Positions 18,826 to 29,290 of a stretch of 64,000 nt of DNA are shown here, in pieces. The notes under the pieces are model-generated. The model searched no databases. It worked only from the letters and a program-made list of their open reading frames with translations, and was not told the origin of the DNA. The translations under genes and the position numbers were made by a program. Source of the DNA: Bifidobacterium parmae (GTDB lineage: Bacteria > Actinomycetota > Actinomycetes > Actinomycetales > Bifidobacteriaceae); contig NZ_NMWT01000025.1 of NCBI RefSeq assembly GCF_002860365.1, positions 62,001 to 126,000 on the forward strand. Direction: 5' to 3'. How positions within the stretch are numbered: the first letter of the stretch is position 1; every line of letters begins with the position of its first letter.

Positions 18826-20429
18826 GCGATGGCCTTCCCTGCGGCCTCGGCGCGTTCGCGCATCCACTCCTCGACGTCGTCGATTTGCTTCGGGATGCCG
18901 GCGGAGATCCATTCGGGGCCGTCCTCGGTCATGAGCACGTCATCCTCGATGCGGATGCCGATGCCACGGTACTCCGGCGGGATGAGCAGGTCGTCCTCGC
19001 GGAAGTACAGGCCCGGCTCGATGGTGAAGATCATGCCCGGACGGATCGTCGCGCCCTGATAGGACTCGAACCGCGCCTGCGCGCAGTCGTGCACGTCGAG
19101 TCCCAGATGGTGCGCCACGCCGCATGCAAGCCAACGGCGATGCTGCTGGCCCTCGGGGGAGAGGGACTCCTCCACGTCCACCGGCAGCAGGCCCCATTCG
19201 TGCAGGCGCTCGGCGATCACGCGCATGCAGGCGTGATGGATGTCCGAGTACGTGGCACCCGGCTTCGCCGCCTCGAACCCGGCCTGCTGGGAGTCCAGCA
19301 CCGCCTGGTAGAGGCGCTTCTGCAGATCCGTGAATTTCCCGTTCGTCGGGAAGGTGCGGGTGATGTCCGCCGTGTACAGCGAATCGACCTCGACGCCGGC
19401 GTCGACGAGCAGCATATCGCCCGACTTCACGACGCCCGTGTTGCGCATCCAATGCAGGATCGGGGCGTGCGGGCCGGAGGCGACGATTGAATCGTAACCG
19501 ACCGTGTTGCCCAGTTCGCGCGACACCGCGTTGAACGCGCCTTCGAGGATGCGTTCCGACCGGGGCTTGTCGAGCGCCTTCGGCAAGGAGGAGAGCAGAC
19601 GGTCGAAACCGGCCTTCGTCGCGGACACGGCCTTGCGCATCTCGCCGATCTCATACGCATCCTTGACCATGCGCGCCTCGGACGTGAACTCGTGCAGCTT
19701 GTCGTCCGCCGCGGCATCGCGGTCGGGGTCGGCAGCGCCGTTCGTTTCGCGCACGGATTCGACGAGGGCGGTGATCTGCGGATCGGTCTCACGCATGACG
19801 CGCACGCGCACCGCGCCCGCCTCGCCGCCCACGTCCTTGGACAGGGCGTCGGCCAGCTGGGCGATGTCATGGGTCTCGATGCCGGTCATCGCCGTCATCT
19901 CCTTGAGACCGGCGCGCGGCCCCACCCAGTATTCGCCGTAGTGCGCGTTCATGAAGAAATCGGTGGTGGAATTGTCGGCGCGCGGGGCGACGAACAGCTC
20001 CGGCACATGCGTCTCGCCGGCCTTCGCTTCGGGCGAATCCGGGGCGACCGGATTGAGCACGAGCACGGCGCCCGCCTCGTAGTCCACGCCGAGACCCGTG
20101 TAGTAGGCGAACGCCGTATCCGGACGGAACATGTAGTCGCAGTCGTTGTTGCGCACCTTGGGCTGTCCGGCCGGAATCACCAGACGCTCGCCGGGGAACG
20201 CCGCGCCCAGGGCTTTGAGACGTGCGGGGGTGTACTTCGAGGATTCGAGCGGCTTGATGTCCGGCTCGTCGTCCGCCCAGCCGGAGCGCATGAACTCCTT
20301 GAACGCCTCGGAACGCGGGCGCAGCGAACGGTTGTTCACACGGTCGGCCATCGCCTGGTCGGCCCCCGGCGCGCTCGCGCGCTCCTCCGCCTCGTATTCC
20401 CTGTCCTTGTCGGTGACCACTTCACCCAT
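18822..20429 (-). CDS. pepP: Xaa-Pro aminopeptidase (M24B)
   Basis: The 535-residue product is an aminopeptidase P that removes an N-terminal residue preceding proline, useful for proline-rich milk or diet peptides. An N-terminal creatinase-like domain is followed by the M24 pita-bread domain with metal ligands in LVDAGVEVDSLYTADITRTF, the His of GVAHHLGLDVHD, the Glu of FTIEPGLYF and the Glu of GIRIEDDVL. The ATG at 20429 is chosen because AGGAGCGTTTTC lies before it; a longer start at 20450 has none. The Nudix gene overlaps its stop. A Glu/Arg-rich N-terminal 45 residues precede the domain. Confidence 0.93.
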   Translation of the reverse strand: MGEVVTDKDREYEAEERASAPGADQAMADRVNNRSLRPRSEAFKEFMRSGWADDEPDIKPLESSKYTPARLKALGAAFPGERLVIPAGQPKVRNNDCDYMFRPDTAFAYYTGLGVDYEAGAVLVLNPVAPDSPEAKAGETHVPELFVAPRADNSTTDFFMNAHYGEYWVGPRAGLKEMTAMTGIETHDIAQLADALSKDVGGEAGAVRVRVMRETDPQITALVESVRETNGAADPDRDAAADDKLHEFTSEARMVKDAYEIGEMRKAVSATKAGFDRLLSSLPKALDKPRSERILEGAFNAVSRELGNTVGYDSIVASGPHAPILHWMRNTGVVKSGDMLLVDAGVEVDSLYTADITRTFPTNGKFTDLQKRLYQAVLDSQQAGFEAAKPGATYSDIHHACMRVIAERLHEWGLLPVDVEESLSPEGQQHRRWLACGVAHHLGLDVHDCAQARFESYQGATIRPGMIFTIEPGLYFREDDLLIPPEYRGIGIRIEDDVLMTEDGPEWISAGIPKQIDDVEEWMRERAEAAGKAIA

Positions 20430-20499
20430 GAAAACGCTCCTGTTCATCATCGGGGACTCGTTGACTCACCCTCATAGTAGTCGTCGCCGGCGGGACATG

Positions 20500-21861
20500 T
20501 CACGGACGGGTGGGACGGGCGTCTGTCGGAGGTCGCAGCAGCGAATCCACGATGCCGACGACGGCTCCCACGAGCGCGGGAACAAGCCATCCCAGCTGCT
20601 GCTCCTGCAACGGCAGCAGCAGGAGCAGGGAATCGAGCCACGGCAGCGATCCGCCGAAGACCACGGCCAGCGAGGCGATGCACGTGGCGACGGAGGGGAC
20701 GGCGGCCAGCAGGATCGTCCATGGGTAGACGCGCGGGAAATGCGCTCCGAACACATGATGCGTCAGCGCGAGCAGCACGAGCACGATGGCGAGCGGGTAG
20801 AGCGCGGACAGCACGGGCACGGAGACCTTGATGATCGCGCTCAGCCCGGCGTTCGACACGATGAAGCTGAACACGGTGAAGATCACCTGCCATGCGCGGT
20901 AGCTCACGTCACGCCCCGCGATGGTGCGGAACCTCGTGTGGAAGTAGGTGGCGCACGTGCAGATCAGCCCGGTGCACACGTTGAGGCACGCGATGACGAA
21001 CACGACGCCGAGGAACGCGGTGCCGGAGGCACCGAACACCGACGAGGTGAGGTTGGTGAGCACGGTCGCGCCTGTGTCCGTGGAGGAGTCGATCGCCGTG
21101 ATGCCGCCCGACACGACGCCCACATAGCTCAACGCGCCGTAGATGATGACGAGCAGCACACCGGTGCCGATTCCGGCGAATGCGGTCTCGCGGCGCACTT
21201 CGTTCTCGTCGTCGACCTGCTGGGCGCGGATGTTCGCGGAGATCACGATGCCGAAGTACAGTGCGGCGAGCAGATCCATCGTCTGATAGCCGTCGAGGAA
21301 GCCGCGTGCCAGCTGGTTCGTCGCGTAGTCGCCGCTCGGGTGTGGTGCCGTGCCGCCGTGGACGAGGCATGCGACGAACAGGATGGCGATGAGTGTCAGC
21401 AACAGCGGGCCCATGAAACGTCCCAGCACCTTGGACAGCCGTTCGGGATGCTGGGCGAAGACGAACGCCAATGCGAAGAACACGGCCGAGTAGACCAGCT
21501 GAGCCGCCCACGTGGACGAATCCGGCGTGAACGGCGCCACCATCATCTCGAACGAGGTGGTCGCGGTGCGGGGAATCGCGAAGCACGGGCCGATGGTGAG
21601 GATGATCGCGAGACCCAGGAACAACGAGAAACCGGGGGAGACGCGCGAGGCGAGCGCGTCGAATCCGCCGGCGAAGGTGACGGCGATGACGCCGAGGATC
21701 GGTAGGCCGACCGCGGAGACGATGAATCCGACGCCGGCCGGCATGATGGCGAAACCGGCCTGAGCCCCGACGAACGGCGGGAAGATGAGATTGCCCGCTC
21801 CGAAGAACATCGAGAAGAACGTGAACGTCATCACCAGACGTTGCCTTGCGGTCAGATGCAT
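20500..21861 (-). CDS. brnQ: branched-chain amino acid transporter BrnQ
   Basis: A 453-residue membrane protein with about 12 helices. The N-terminal FTFFSMFFGAGNLIFPPFVG is the signature of BrnQ/LIVCS cation symporters that import leucine, isoleucine and valine. Two starts are plausible: 21861 has AAGGAGG eight bases upstream and places the signature near residue 13 as in the family, while 21927 also has AGGAGG and would add 22 polar residues. I chose 21861. It lies between tal and pepP on the same strand. Confidence 0.9.
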   Translation of the reverse strand: MHLTARQRLVMTFTFFSMFFGAGNLIFPPFVGAQAGFAIMPAGVGFIVSAVGLPILGVIAVTFAGGFDALASRVSPGFSLFLGLAIILTIGPCFAIPRTATTSFEMMVAPFTPDSSTWAAQLVYSAVFFALAFVFAQHPERLSKVLGRFMGPLLLTLIAILFVACLVHGGTAPHPSGDYATNQLARGFLDGYQTMDLLAALYFGIVISANIRAQQVDDENEVRRETAFAGIGTGVLLVIIYGALSYVGVVSGGITAIDSSTDTGATVLTNLTSSVFGASGTAFLGVVFVIACLNVCTGLICTCATYFHTRFRTIAGRDVSYRAWQVIFTVFSFIVSNAGLSAIIKVSVPVLSALYPLAIVLVLLALTHHVFGAHFPRVYPWTILLAAVPSVATCIASLAVVFGGSLPWLDSLLLLLPLQEQQLGWLVPALVGAVVGIVDSLLRPPTDARPTRP

Positions 21862-21977
21862 GCGATAGGCCTCCTTGTTCCGGTCGTCCGTTTCCGGCGC
21901 CGTGTTCGTGCGGCGGGGACGGTCCATCCATGGAACCTCCTCCTCGCCGTGTGTTTCCGAGTGCCACCATAACCGCA

Positions 21978-22007
21978 AAGGCTCCCGGCCTTGCGGTCGG
22001 GAGCCTT
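21978..22007. terminator. terminator after transaldolase gene
   Basis: AAGGCTCCCGGCC pairs with GGTCGGGAGCCTT (one G-U type mismatch) around TTGC, downstream of tal on the minus strand and just upstream of brnQ. Confidence 0.7.
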
Positions 22008-22066
22008 GTGATTCCAGCTATTCAGCCGTTATGTGGACGCATGGCATCCGCATGCGTGCGCCTGTC

Positions 22067-23170
22067 TCAGCCGTTGACACGGTCGATGCCGGACTGCACG
22101 TCGGCGATGACCGAATCCCAGGACTTGATGAAGGCGGCGACGCCGTCGGCCTCGAGCTTGTCGGTGACGGCCTTGAAGTCGATGCCGAGGTCGGCCAGCT
22201 TGGCCATGACGGCGTGGGACTCCTCGTAGGTGCCCTTGATGGTCGGGGCGCCGTTGCCGTGGTCGGCGAGGGCGTTCAGGGTCTTCTCCGGCATGGTGTT
22301 CACGACGAACGGAGCAACGAGCTCGTCGACGTAGACGCAATCGGAGTAGGCCGGGTTCTTGGTGCCGGTGGAGGCCCACAGCGGACGCTGCTTCTTGGCG
22401 CCCTTGGCTTCCAGCGCGGCCCAGCGCGGGTCGTTCGCGAACTTGTTCTCGAACAGCTCGTACGCGATGCGGGCGTTGGCGATGGCGGCCTTGCCTTCGA
22501 GAGCCTTGGCCTCGTCGGTGCCGAGGGCCTCGAGCTGCTTGTCGACCGCGGTGTCCACACGGGAGACGAAGAAGGAGGCGACGGAGCCGATGTGCTTGAG
22601 GTCGTGGCCGTTGGCATCAGCCTGGGCGATGCCTTCGATGAAGGCGTCGATGACCTGCTCGTAGCGCTCGAGCGAGAAGATCAGGGTAACGTTGACGGAG
22701 ATGCCCTTGGCCAGGGTGGCGGTGATGGCCGGCAGGCCTTCCAGAGTCGCCGGGATCTTGATCATCGCGTTCGGACGGTTGACCTTCTCCCACAGCTCGA
22801 CGGCCTGCTTCTCGGTGTTCTCGGTGTCGTGGGCCAGACGCGGGTCGACCTCGATGGACACGCGGCCATCGACGAAGTCGGTCTTCTCGGCGATCTCGCG
22901 GAAGATGTCGGTGGCGTTGCGCACGTCGGTCGTGGTGAGCTCGCGGATGGCGGTCTCGACGTCGACCTTGCCGAGTTCCTTGAGCTGCTCGTCGTACGGG
23001 CCGACCTGGCTCAGGGCCTTCTGGAAGATGGACGGGTTGGTGGTCACGCCGACGACGTTCTTGTTGGCGATGAGGTCCTGCAGGGAGCCGGACTCGATGC
23101 GGGAGCGGGACAGGTCGTCCAGCCAGATGGAGACGCCGGAGTCGGACGTACGCTGCGTTGCTTCAGTCAT
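22067..23170 (-). CDS. tal: transaldolase
   Basis: The 367-residue product is transaldolase, which moves a dihydroxyacetone unit between sugar phosphates. With transketolase it feeds the bifid shunt and pentose interconversion. The Schiff-base lysine is Lys138 in AMIKIPATLEG. GVTTNPSIFQ near residue 41 and NVTLIFSLERY are family signatures, and the length matches the longer actinobacterial form. The ATG at 23170 follows TAGGAAGGAAAACA. A 9-bp hairpin (GTTCCATGC/GCATGGAAC, 23188-23212) sits in its leader. It lies directly downstream of tkt. Confidence 0.97.
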   Translation of the reverse strand: MTEATQRTSDSGVSIWLDDLSRSRIESGSLQDLIANKNVVGVTTNPSIFQKALSQVGPYDEQLKELGKVDVETAIRELTTTDVRNATDIFREIAEKTDFVDGRVSIEVDPRLAHDTENTEKQAVELWEKVNRPNAMIKIPATLEGLPAITATLAKGISVNVTLIFSLERYEQVIDAFIEGIAQADANGHDLKHIGSVASFFVSRVDTAVDKQLEALGTDEAKALEGKAAIANARIAYELFENKFANDPRWAALEAKGAKKQRPLWASTGTKNPAYSDCVYVDELVAPFVVNTMPEKTLNALADHGNGAPTIKGTYEESHAVMAKLADLGIDFKAVTDKLEADGVAAFIKSWDSVIADVQSGIDRVNG

Positions 23171-23187
23171 TGTTTTCCTTCCTAACC

Positions 23188-23212
23188 GTTCCATGCCGCT
23201 TTCGCATGGAAC
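23188..23212. other. hairpin in the tal leader
   Basis: GTTCCATGC pairs exactly with GCATGGAAC around a 7-base loop, ending 18 bases upstream of the tal start. It may tune tal translation or be a second transcription pause after tkt. Confidence 0.45.
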
Positions 23213-23236
23213 ACATCTGATATGTGATTGGGGCAG

Positions 23237-23282
23237 GGGCGGCGTCACCGCGTCATACACGCACGACGCGGTGACGCCGCCC
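23237..23282. terminator. terminator after transketolase gene
   Basis: A perfect 18-bp GC-rich stem (GGGCGGCGTC... with ...GACGCCGCCC) and a 10-base loop lie 7 bases after the tkt stop on the minus strand. Confidence 0.75.
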
Positions 23283-23288
23283 GACGGA

Positions 23289-25397
23289 TCACTTGGCGGC
23301 TTCGACCTCCGCGATGGATGCCTTGGCGGCCTCCACCACGTGCTCGGCGGTGATGCCGAGGTCGATCATGTTCTGCGCGCCATCGCCCTGCAGACCGAAC
23401 TGCTCGATGGAGACGGGCTTGCCGTAGGAGCCGAGGTACTTGTACCACGGCATGGCAACGCCGGCCTCGACGGAGACACGGGCCTTGACGGCGGCCGGAA
23501 GCACGGCCTCCTTGTACTCGGCGTCCTGCTCCTCGAACCATTCGACGGACGGCACGGACACGACGCGGGCCTTGACGCCCTCGCCGGCCAGGGTCTTGGC
23601 GGCGGCGACGGCCCACTGAACCTCGGAGCCGGTGGCCATGATGATGACGTCCGGGGTGCCCTCGGTGTCGACCAGGACGTAGGCGCCCTTGCGCACGCCG
23701 TCCTTGGCCTTGGCCGCGGTCTCGGCGAGCACCGGGATGCCCTGGCGGGACAGCACCATGGCGGCCGGCAGCGTGTTCTTCTTCTCGAAGAAGTAGCGGT
23801 AGGCCTCGGCGGTCTCGAAGGCGTCGGCCGGGCGGACGACCTCGAGCTGCGGGATGGCGCGGAAGGAGGCCAGGTGCTCGACCGGCTGGTGGGTCGGGCC
23901 ATCCTCGCCGACGGCGACGGAGTCGTGCGTCCACACGTACAGGTTCGGGATCTCCATCAGCGCGGCCAGACGGACGGCGGAGCGCTCGTAGTCGGAGAAC
24001 ATGAAGAACGTGCCGCCGAACGGACGGGTGTGGGAGCCCAGCAGGATGCCGTTGGTGATGCAGCCCATGGTGAACTCGCGCACGCCGAAGTGCAGCTGAC
24101 GGCCGAACTCGCTGCAGACCGGCCACTGCTTGGTGGCGCACTCGGCCGGAGCGAAGGTGGCGGCGCCCTTGAGGTCGGTCTTGTTGGAGCCGCCGAGGTC
24201 GGCGGAGCCGCCCCACAGTTCCGGCATGACGGCCGCGATGGCGTTGAGGACGGAGCCGGAGGCGCCACGGGTGGCGACGTTCTTGCCGACTTCGAAGGTG
24301 GCCTCGAGGTCGTCGATGGCCTTGTCGAAGCCTTCCGGCAGCTCGCCGGCCTTCAGACGGTCGTACAGGGCGGCCTTGTCCGGGTTGGCCTTGCGCCAGG
24401 CGTCGAACTTCTCGTCCCATTCCTTGTGGGCCTCGAGGCCGCGCTCGGCGACCTTGCGGGCGTGGGCGAGGGCCTCCTCGTCGACGTGGAAGTTCTCCTC
24501 CGGGTCGTAGCCGAGGATCTTCTTGAGGCCGGCGACGGCCTCGGCGCCCAGCTTGGAGCCGTGGGAGGACGGATCGTTGGTCTTGCCCGGGGTCGGCCAC
24601 GCGATGAGGGTGTCGACCTTGATGAGCTTCGGCTGGTCCGGGGCGGCGGCCTCGGCCTTGGCGATCACGTCGGCCAGGCCCTCGACGTCCTCCTTGTAGG
24701 AGCCGTCGGGCTGGATGAAGCTGAACTCGTCGGTGTACCAGCCGTACGCCTGGAAGCGCTTGAGCACGTCCTCGGCCAGCACCAGGTTGGTGTCGCCTTC
24801 GATCTGGATGCGGTTGGCGTCGAAGATCACGGTGACGTTGCCGAGCTTCTGGTTGGCGGCCAGGGCGGCGGCCTCGCCGGAGATGCCCTCCTCGATGTCG
24901 CCTTCACCGCAGATGGCCCAGATCTTGTGGTAGAACGGGGAGTCTTCCTTCGGGGTCTCCGGGTCGAGCAGGCCGCGCTGGAAACGCTCGCCGTACGCGA
25001 AGCCGATGGCGGAGGCGAAGCCCTGGCCCAGCGGGCCGGTGGTCATCTCGATGCCCGGGGTCAGGCCGTACTCCGGGTGGCCCGGGGTACGGGTGTCCGC
25101 GCCGCCGCGGAAGTGCTTGAGGTCGTCCAGGGTCAGGCCGTAGCCGGAGAAGTAGAGCTGGACGTACTGGGTGAGGGAGGCGTGGCCGCCGGAAAGAATG
25201 AAGCGGTCGCGGCCTTCCCAGTTGGGATCGTTCGGATCGTGCTTGATGAAGTGCTGGTACAGGGTGTAGGCGATGGGCGCCAGGGAGACGGGGGAACCGG
25301 GGTGGCCGGAACCGGCGTTCTCAACCGCGTCGGCCGACAGGACCTTGGCCATCTTGATGGCGCGCTCGTCCAGCTCGGTCTCCTTGAATTCGGTCAT
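23289..25397 (-). CDS. tkt: transketolase
   Basis: The 702-residue product is a thiamine-diphosphate transketolase, which moves two-carbon units between sugar phosphates in the bifid shunt. The N-terminal [11 protein letters not shown], the diphosphate-binding [13 protein letters not shown], the MGCITNGI and [21 protein letters not shown] blocks, and the C-terminal domain are all present. The ATG 25397 is preceded by GGAAAGACATCC; a further 30-residue upstream extension is not in the family. Strong codon bias indicates high expression. It is followed by tal. Confidence 0.97.
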   Translation of the reverse strand: MTEFKETELDERAIKMAKVLSADAVENAGSGHPGSPVSLAPIAYTLYQHFIKHDPNDPNWEGRDRFILSGGHASLTQYVQLYFSGYGLTLDDLKHFRGGADTRTPGHPEYGLTPGIEMTTGPLGQGFASAIGFAYGERFQRGLLDPETPKEDSPFYHKIWAICGEGDIEEGISGEAAALAANQKLGNVTVIFDANRIQIEGDTNLVLAEDVLKRFQAYGWYTDEFSFIQPDGSYKEDVEGLADVIAKAEAAAPDQPKLIKVDTLIAWPTPGKTNDPSSHGSKLGAEAVAGLKKILGYDPEENFHVDEEALAHARKVAERGLEAHKEWDEKFDAWRKANPDKAALYDRLKAGELPEGFDKAIDDLEATFEVGKNVATRGASGSVLNAIAAVMPELWGGSADLGGSNKTDLKGAATFAPAECATKQWPVCSEFGRQLHFGVREFTMGCITNGILLGSHTRPFGGTFFMFSDYERSAVRLAALMEIPNLYVWTHDSVAVGEDGPTHQPVEHLASFRAIPQLEVVRPADAFETAEAYRYFFEKKNTLPAAMVLSRQGIPVLAETAAKAKDGVRKGAYVLVDTEGTPDVIIMATGSEVQWAVAAAKTLAGEGVKARVVSVPSVEWFEEQDAEYKEAVLPAAVKARVSVEAGVAMPWYKYLGSYGKPVSIEQFGLQGDGAQNMIDLGITAEHVVEAAKASIAEVEAAK

Positions 25398-25579
25398 GGA
25401 TGTCTTTCCTTCCGCTTGGTCGGGCCGCGTGTCCGGCTTGTGCCGGGCGCTGTCGCCCTCACATTGCGCTATCCATGCTACCTTCATTTCGCGACGTAGC
25501 GTTGTGATTTTGGCGTGTTTTGGTAACTTCTGTTCTGTTAGCGTTCACAATATGTGTCGCTTCGCTGGCGACGAACGCG

Positions 25580-25606
25580 TTAGCAGTCGAAACGGGCGAG
25601 TGCTAA
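25580..25606 (+). promoter_or_regulatory. CIRCE operator of the hrcA-dnaJ operon
   Basis: TTAGCAGTC, nine bases, then GAGTGCTAA match the CIRCE consensus with one mismatch. HrcA binds this element. TTAGCA (25580-25585) and TAATAC (25604-25609) could serve as -35 and -10 with 18-bp spacing, putting the operator inside the promoter. Confidence 0.9.
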
Positions 25607-25795
25607 TACAATGGATACGGCGCAAACGCATGCGGAGCGCGGATTCCGGGCTCCCGGAACGACGGAGAAACCGCCGCCCCGGCCGCGCATGCGCGTGTCG
25701 CGACGCGTCCGCGGCCATCGCGTGAAGCGCCGCGGAACACGACATGAATCATGGATGAACAGTACCCGCCGGGTACGTAACGCAAGGAGGTGCGC

Positions 25796-27013
25796 ATGCC
25801 GCAGACAAGACGCATGGTGGTCCTGCGCGCCGTCGTCGAAGACTACATCCGCTCACAGGAGCCGGTCGGCTCGGCCGCGCTCACCAAACAACACGACCTC
25901 GGCGTCAGCTCCGCCACCGTCCGCAACGACATGGCCGCGCTCGAGGAGGAAGGCTACCTCATCCAGCCGCACACGTCGGCCGGACGCGTGCCCACCGAGA
26001 AGGGCTACCGGTACTTCGTGGACCGTCTCGCCACCGTCGTGCCGCTGTCCAAGGCGCAGCGTCGCGGCATCGACGGCTTCCTGTCCGGATCGGCGAGCCT
26101 GCAGGACACGCTGCAACGCGCCGCGCGCCTCCTCGCCCGCATCACCGGGCAGGTCGCCGTCGTCGCCTCGCCGTCGCTCGCGCGTTCCGTACTGCGCCAC
26201 GTCGAGCTGGTCCCCGTCGCGACCGCTACGTTGCTCGCCGTCGTCATCACCGACACCGGGCGTGTCGCGCAGCACACGATTGTCGCCCCCGACATGCCTT
26301 CGTCCGAACTGCTCGGCCTGTTCACCGACACCGTCAACGCCGAATGCGCCGGCCTGTCCCTCGCGCAGGCGTCGCAACGCATCCGCGCGCTGGGCGCCGA
26401 CCCGCGGTTCCGCGAGACGGACGCGCTCGCCGGGCAGCTCGCCGCCGCGTTCTCGGCGATGCACGACGACGAACGCGGCAGCGAACTGTACATGTCCGGC
26501 GCATCCAGCCTCGCCCACCAGCGCACCATGGCCGACCTCGCGCCGCTGTTCGACGCGTTGGAGGAACAGGTCGTGCTGATGAAGCTGATGAGCGCGTTGA
26601 GCGAGGAGACTGCGCGCGGCGACGGCGTCGGCGTGGCCATCGGATCCGAGACGCACACGCCCGGGCTGCTCCATGCGGCCGTCGTCACCAGCGGCTACGG
26701 CAGGACCGAGACGGGCGACGAGACGGCACGCGAAGACCGGCCGCGGGAGACGGGACAAGCCGAGGGCGCATCCGTCCCTTCCGGGGGCGATTCGGACGAT
26801 GCAGGCGACGCGATAGCCGCCGTCCACGGCCCCGGCGGCGAGCCGCTCGCCTTCGTCGGCTCCATCGGCCCCACCCACATGGACTACGCGAACACCATCT
26901 CCGCCGTGCGCGCGGTCGCACGCTACCTGACCGCCTTCCTCGCCGACGGCGACCCATCCCACCGCGACCCTCCCGGACGCGCGGCGGACGGAAGCCCGAC
27001 GACCTCGGGCTGA
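25796..27013 (+). CDS. hrcA: heat-inducible transcription repressor HrcA
   Basis: The 405-residue product is HrcA, which represses chaperone genes by binding CIRCE. The N-terminal winged helix is clear (SQEPVGSAAL, GVSSATVRNDMAALEEEGYLIQPHTSAGRVPTEKGYRYFVD). The family is usually about 340-350 residues; here a polar, Asp/Glu/Gly-rich stretch at about residues 299-337 is inserted in the C-terminal dimerisation/GroE-sensing part. ATG 25796 is preferred over GTG 25790 because AAGGAGG is 5 bases before it. The CIRCE lies 190 bases upstream, and dnaJ follows 85 bases downstream. Confidence 0.95.
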   Translation: MPQTRRMVVLRAVVEDYIRSQEPVGSAALTKQHDLGVSSATVRNDMAALEEEGYLIQPHTSAGRVPTEKGYRYFVDRLATVVPLSKAQRRGIDGFLSGSASLQDTLQRAARLLARITGQVAVVASPSLARSVLRHVELVPVATATLLAVVITDTGRVAQHTIVAPDMPSSELLGLFTDTVNAECAGLSLAQASQRIRALGADPRFRETDALAGQLAAAFSAMHDDERGSELYMSGASSLAHQRTMADLAPLFDALEEQVVLMKLMSALSEETARGDGVGVAIGSETHTPGLLHAAVVTSGYGRTETGDETAREDRPRETGQAEGASVPSGGDSDDAGDAIAAVHGPGGEPLAFVGSIGPTHMDYANTISAVRAVARYLTAFLADGDPSHRDPPGRAADGSPTTSG

Positions 27014-27098
27014 CCGCCTCCGCTGACCCCTCCTTATGGCACAATAACCCGCTAGCAACAACAGACACAGGCCTAATACATAAAGGAACGAACGAACC

Positions 27099-28259
27099 GT
27101 GGCAGACTACTACGAGGTGCTGGGCGTCGACCGCACCGCGAGCGACGACGAGATCAAGAAGGCGTACCGCCGGATGAGCCGCAAATACCATCCCGACATC
27201 GCCGGTCCCGAATTCGAGGACAAGTTCAAGGAGGTCAACAACGCCTACGAGGTGCTGAGCGACCCCGACAAGCGCCGCATGTACGACTCCGGCGTCGACT
27301 CCAACGACCCCAACGCCTCCGCGGGCTTCGGCGCCGGCGGCTTCGGCGGCATGGGGGACATGGGCGACGTGTTCAGCACGTTCTTCGGCGGCGCGTTCGG
27401 CGGCGGCTCGCAGGGTCCCACCCCGCGCACCCAGCCCGGCCGCGACGCGCTCGCCAGCATGACCATCGATCTGAAGACCGCCGTGTTCGGCGGCACCGAG
27501 CAGGTGCGCATCACCACGTTCGGCCTGTGCCCCGACTGCTCCGGCTCCGGTTCCGCCGATGGTTCGAAGCCCACCACCTGCCCCGACTGCCATGGCAGCG
27601 GCTACCGTCAGAAGGTCGTCCGCACGATGCTCGGCCAGATGATGACCTCCGCGCCGTGCGAGCGCTGCGAAGGCCACGGCGACGTGATCTCCAAGCCGTG
27701 CCCCTCGTGCATGGGCCACGGCCGCGTGCGCGTCACCCGCAGCGTCGGCGTCAAGGTCCCCGCCGGCATCGGCGACGACTCCCGCATCCGTCTCGCCAGC
27801 CAGGGCGAGGTCGGCGAGGGCGGCGGCCCCGCCGGCGACCTCTACGTGGACATCCGCATCCGCTCCAACAAGCAGTTCACCCGCGACGGCGACGACCTGC
27901 ACTGCTGGGTGCGCGTGCCGATGAGCTGGGCCGTGCTCGGCCACGATCTCGAGATCGACACGTTCGACGGCGAGAAGACCGTGACGGTCCCCGCCGGATG
28001 CCAGCCCGAGGACACCGTCACGCTGAAGGGCCTCGGCGTCACGCGCATGCGCGCGCAGGGGGAGCGCGGCGACCTCATCGCGCACATCGCCGTCGAGATT
28101 CCCACCAGGCTCGACGACGAGGAACGCTCCCTCATCGAGAGGTTCGCCGCCTCGCACGACGGCGACGCCACCCACGTCGCGCAGAGCTCCCGCCCCGCCG
28201 CCGGCGGCCAGTCCGGCAAGAAGGGCTTCTTCTCGAAGCTCAAGGACGCGTTGAGCTGA
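27099..28259 (+). CDS. dnaJ: chaperone DnaJ (second actinobacterial type, DnaJ2)
   Basis: A 386-residue J-domain co-chaperone that stimulates DnaK ATPase and holds unfolded proteins. The J domain with HPD is at residues 31-33, a Gly/Phe-rich region spans about 72-115, and four zinc repeats ([32 protein letters not shown]) follow, then the C-terminal substrate domains. The GTG start has AAAGGAACGAACGAACC upstream. Position after hrcA marks it as the HrcA-controlled DnaJ copy, distinct from the dnaK-linked one. A strong terminator follows. Confidence 0.96.
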   Translation: MADYYEVLGVDRTASDDEIKKAYRRMSRKYHPDIAGPEFEDKFKEVNNAYEVLSDPDKRRMYDSGVDSNDPNASAGFGAGGFGGMGDMGDVFSTFFGGAFGGGSQGPTPRTQPGRDALASMTIDLKTAVFGGTEQVRITTFGLCPDCSGSGSADGSKPTTCPDCHGSGYRQKVVRTMLGQMMTSAPCERCEGHGDVISKPCPSCMGHGRVRVTRSVGVKVPAGIGDDSRIRLASQGEVGEGGGPAGDLYVDIRIRSNKQFTRDGDDLHCWVRVPMSWAVLGHDLEIDTFDGEKTVTVPAGCQPEDTVTLKGLGVTRMRAQGERGDLIAHIAVEIPTRLDDEERSLIERFAASHDGDATHVAQSSRPAAGGQSGKKGFFSKLKDALS

Positions 28260-28299
28260 ATCGCTGCCGGGAAAACGCTCCGCCGTTCCCGGTGACATG

Positions 28300-28352
28300 C
28301 GGAAAGGCCCTGTATCCACGATGTCTCGAACCGTGGATACAGGGCCTTTCCG
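28300..28352. terminator. bidirectional terminator dnaJ / uppP
   Basis: A perfect 21-bp stem begins CGGAAAGGCCC and ends GGGCCTTTCCG, with an 11-base loop, between convergent genes. Its sequence is related to the terminator at 34805-34854. Confidence 0.85.
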
Positions 28353-28369
28353 TTATGCGCGCGAAGCCG

Positions 28370-29290
28370 TCAGCCGGCCACGGACGGATCGATGGCGGGC
28401 AGGACGCCCGAGATGAGCAGGACGGCGACCACCACGGCCAGTCCGATGCGGTAGATGGCGAACGCCTTGTAGGAGAACGTGCTCACGAACTTGAGGAAGC
28501 CGATGATCACGATGTAGCCGACGAAGAACGCGACGATCGTGGCGGCGATGGTCGGGCCCCAGCCCGGCCAGGCGGCCCCGCCGATCGCGGCGCACGCGTC
28601 CGCGGCCTTCGTGGCGTCGCAGGCGGTCACGTCCTTCACCGCGGAGACGGCCTCCAGGATGCCAGCGCCGAACACGGCGGGGATGGCCATGAGGAAGCTG
28701 ACGCGCACGGCGGCCTCGCGGGTGTAGCCCATGGCACGGCCGAACGTGATGGTGCCGCCGGAACGGGAGACGCCCGGGATGAGGGCCAGCATCTGGCCGA
28801 CGCCGAAGAGCAGCGCGTCCTTCACGGTCATCTGGTTCATCGTCTTGACCTGCTTGGAACGGCTGTCGAAGATCCACAGCAGCACGCCGAACACGGCGAG
28901 CACGGTGACGGTGATCCACAGGTTGCGCAGCGTCGTCTCGATCATGTCCTTGAACAGCAGGCCCGCGATGAGGATCGGCATCGTGCCGATGATGATGAAC
29001 CATCCCATCTGCGTGTCCGGGTTCTTCGCGCCCAGACGCGACTTCCAGTCCTTGCCGTCATGGCCGAACAGGGAGCCGAACCATGCGCCGAGGATGCGGA
29101 TGATGTCGCGGCGGTAGTACAGGATCACGGCGAGCTCCGTGCCCAGCTGGATGATGGCGGTGAACGCGGCGCCCGGATCGGAGCCGATCATCAGGTCGCC
29201 GATGATGCGGATATGCGCACTGGAGGACACCGGCAGGTATTCGGTCAACGCCTGGACGAGACCGAGGAAAATCGCCTGGAAGAAATTCAT
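28370..29290 (-). CDS. uppP: undecaprenyl-diphosphatase
   Basis: A 306-residue integral membrane phosphatase (UppP/BacA) that converts undecaprenyl diphosphate to the monophosphate, recycling the lipid carrier of peptidoglycan synthesis and giving bacitracin tolerance. The catalytic motifs EYLPVSSSAH (residues 17-26) and PGVSRSGGT are present, with about eight membrane helices. ATG 29290 matches the family N-terminus MNFFQAI and has AGAGGGGTCT before it; a longer frame reaches 29365. A short insertion (DATKAADACAAIGG) lengthens one loop. Confidence 0.95.
   Translation of the reverse strand: MNFFQAIFLGLVQALTEYLPVSSSAHIRIIGDLMIGSDPGAAFTAIIQLGTELAVILYYRRDIIRILGAWFGSLFGHDGKDWKSRLGAKNPDTQMGWFIIIGTMPILIAGLLFKDMIETTLRNLWITVTVLAVFGVLLWIFDSRSKQVKTMNQMTVKDALLFGVGQMLALIPGVSRSGGTITFGRAMGYTREAAVRVSFLMAIPAVFGAGILEAVSAVKDVTACDATKAADACAAIGGAAWPGWGPTIAATIVAFFVGYIVIIGFLKFVSTFSYKAFAIYRIGLAVVVAVLLISGVLPAIDPSVAG

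Noticed and set aside
22692-25499. A long plus-strand frame opposite tal and tkt
   Set aside because: The antisense product has no domain, and tal and tkt are unmistakable on the minus strand.
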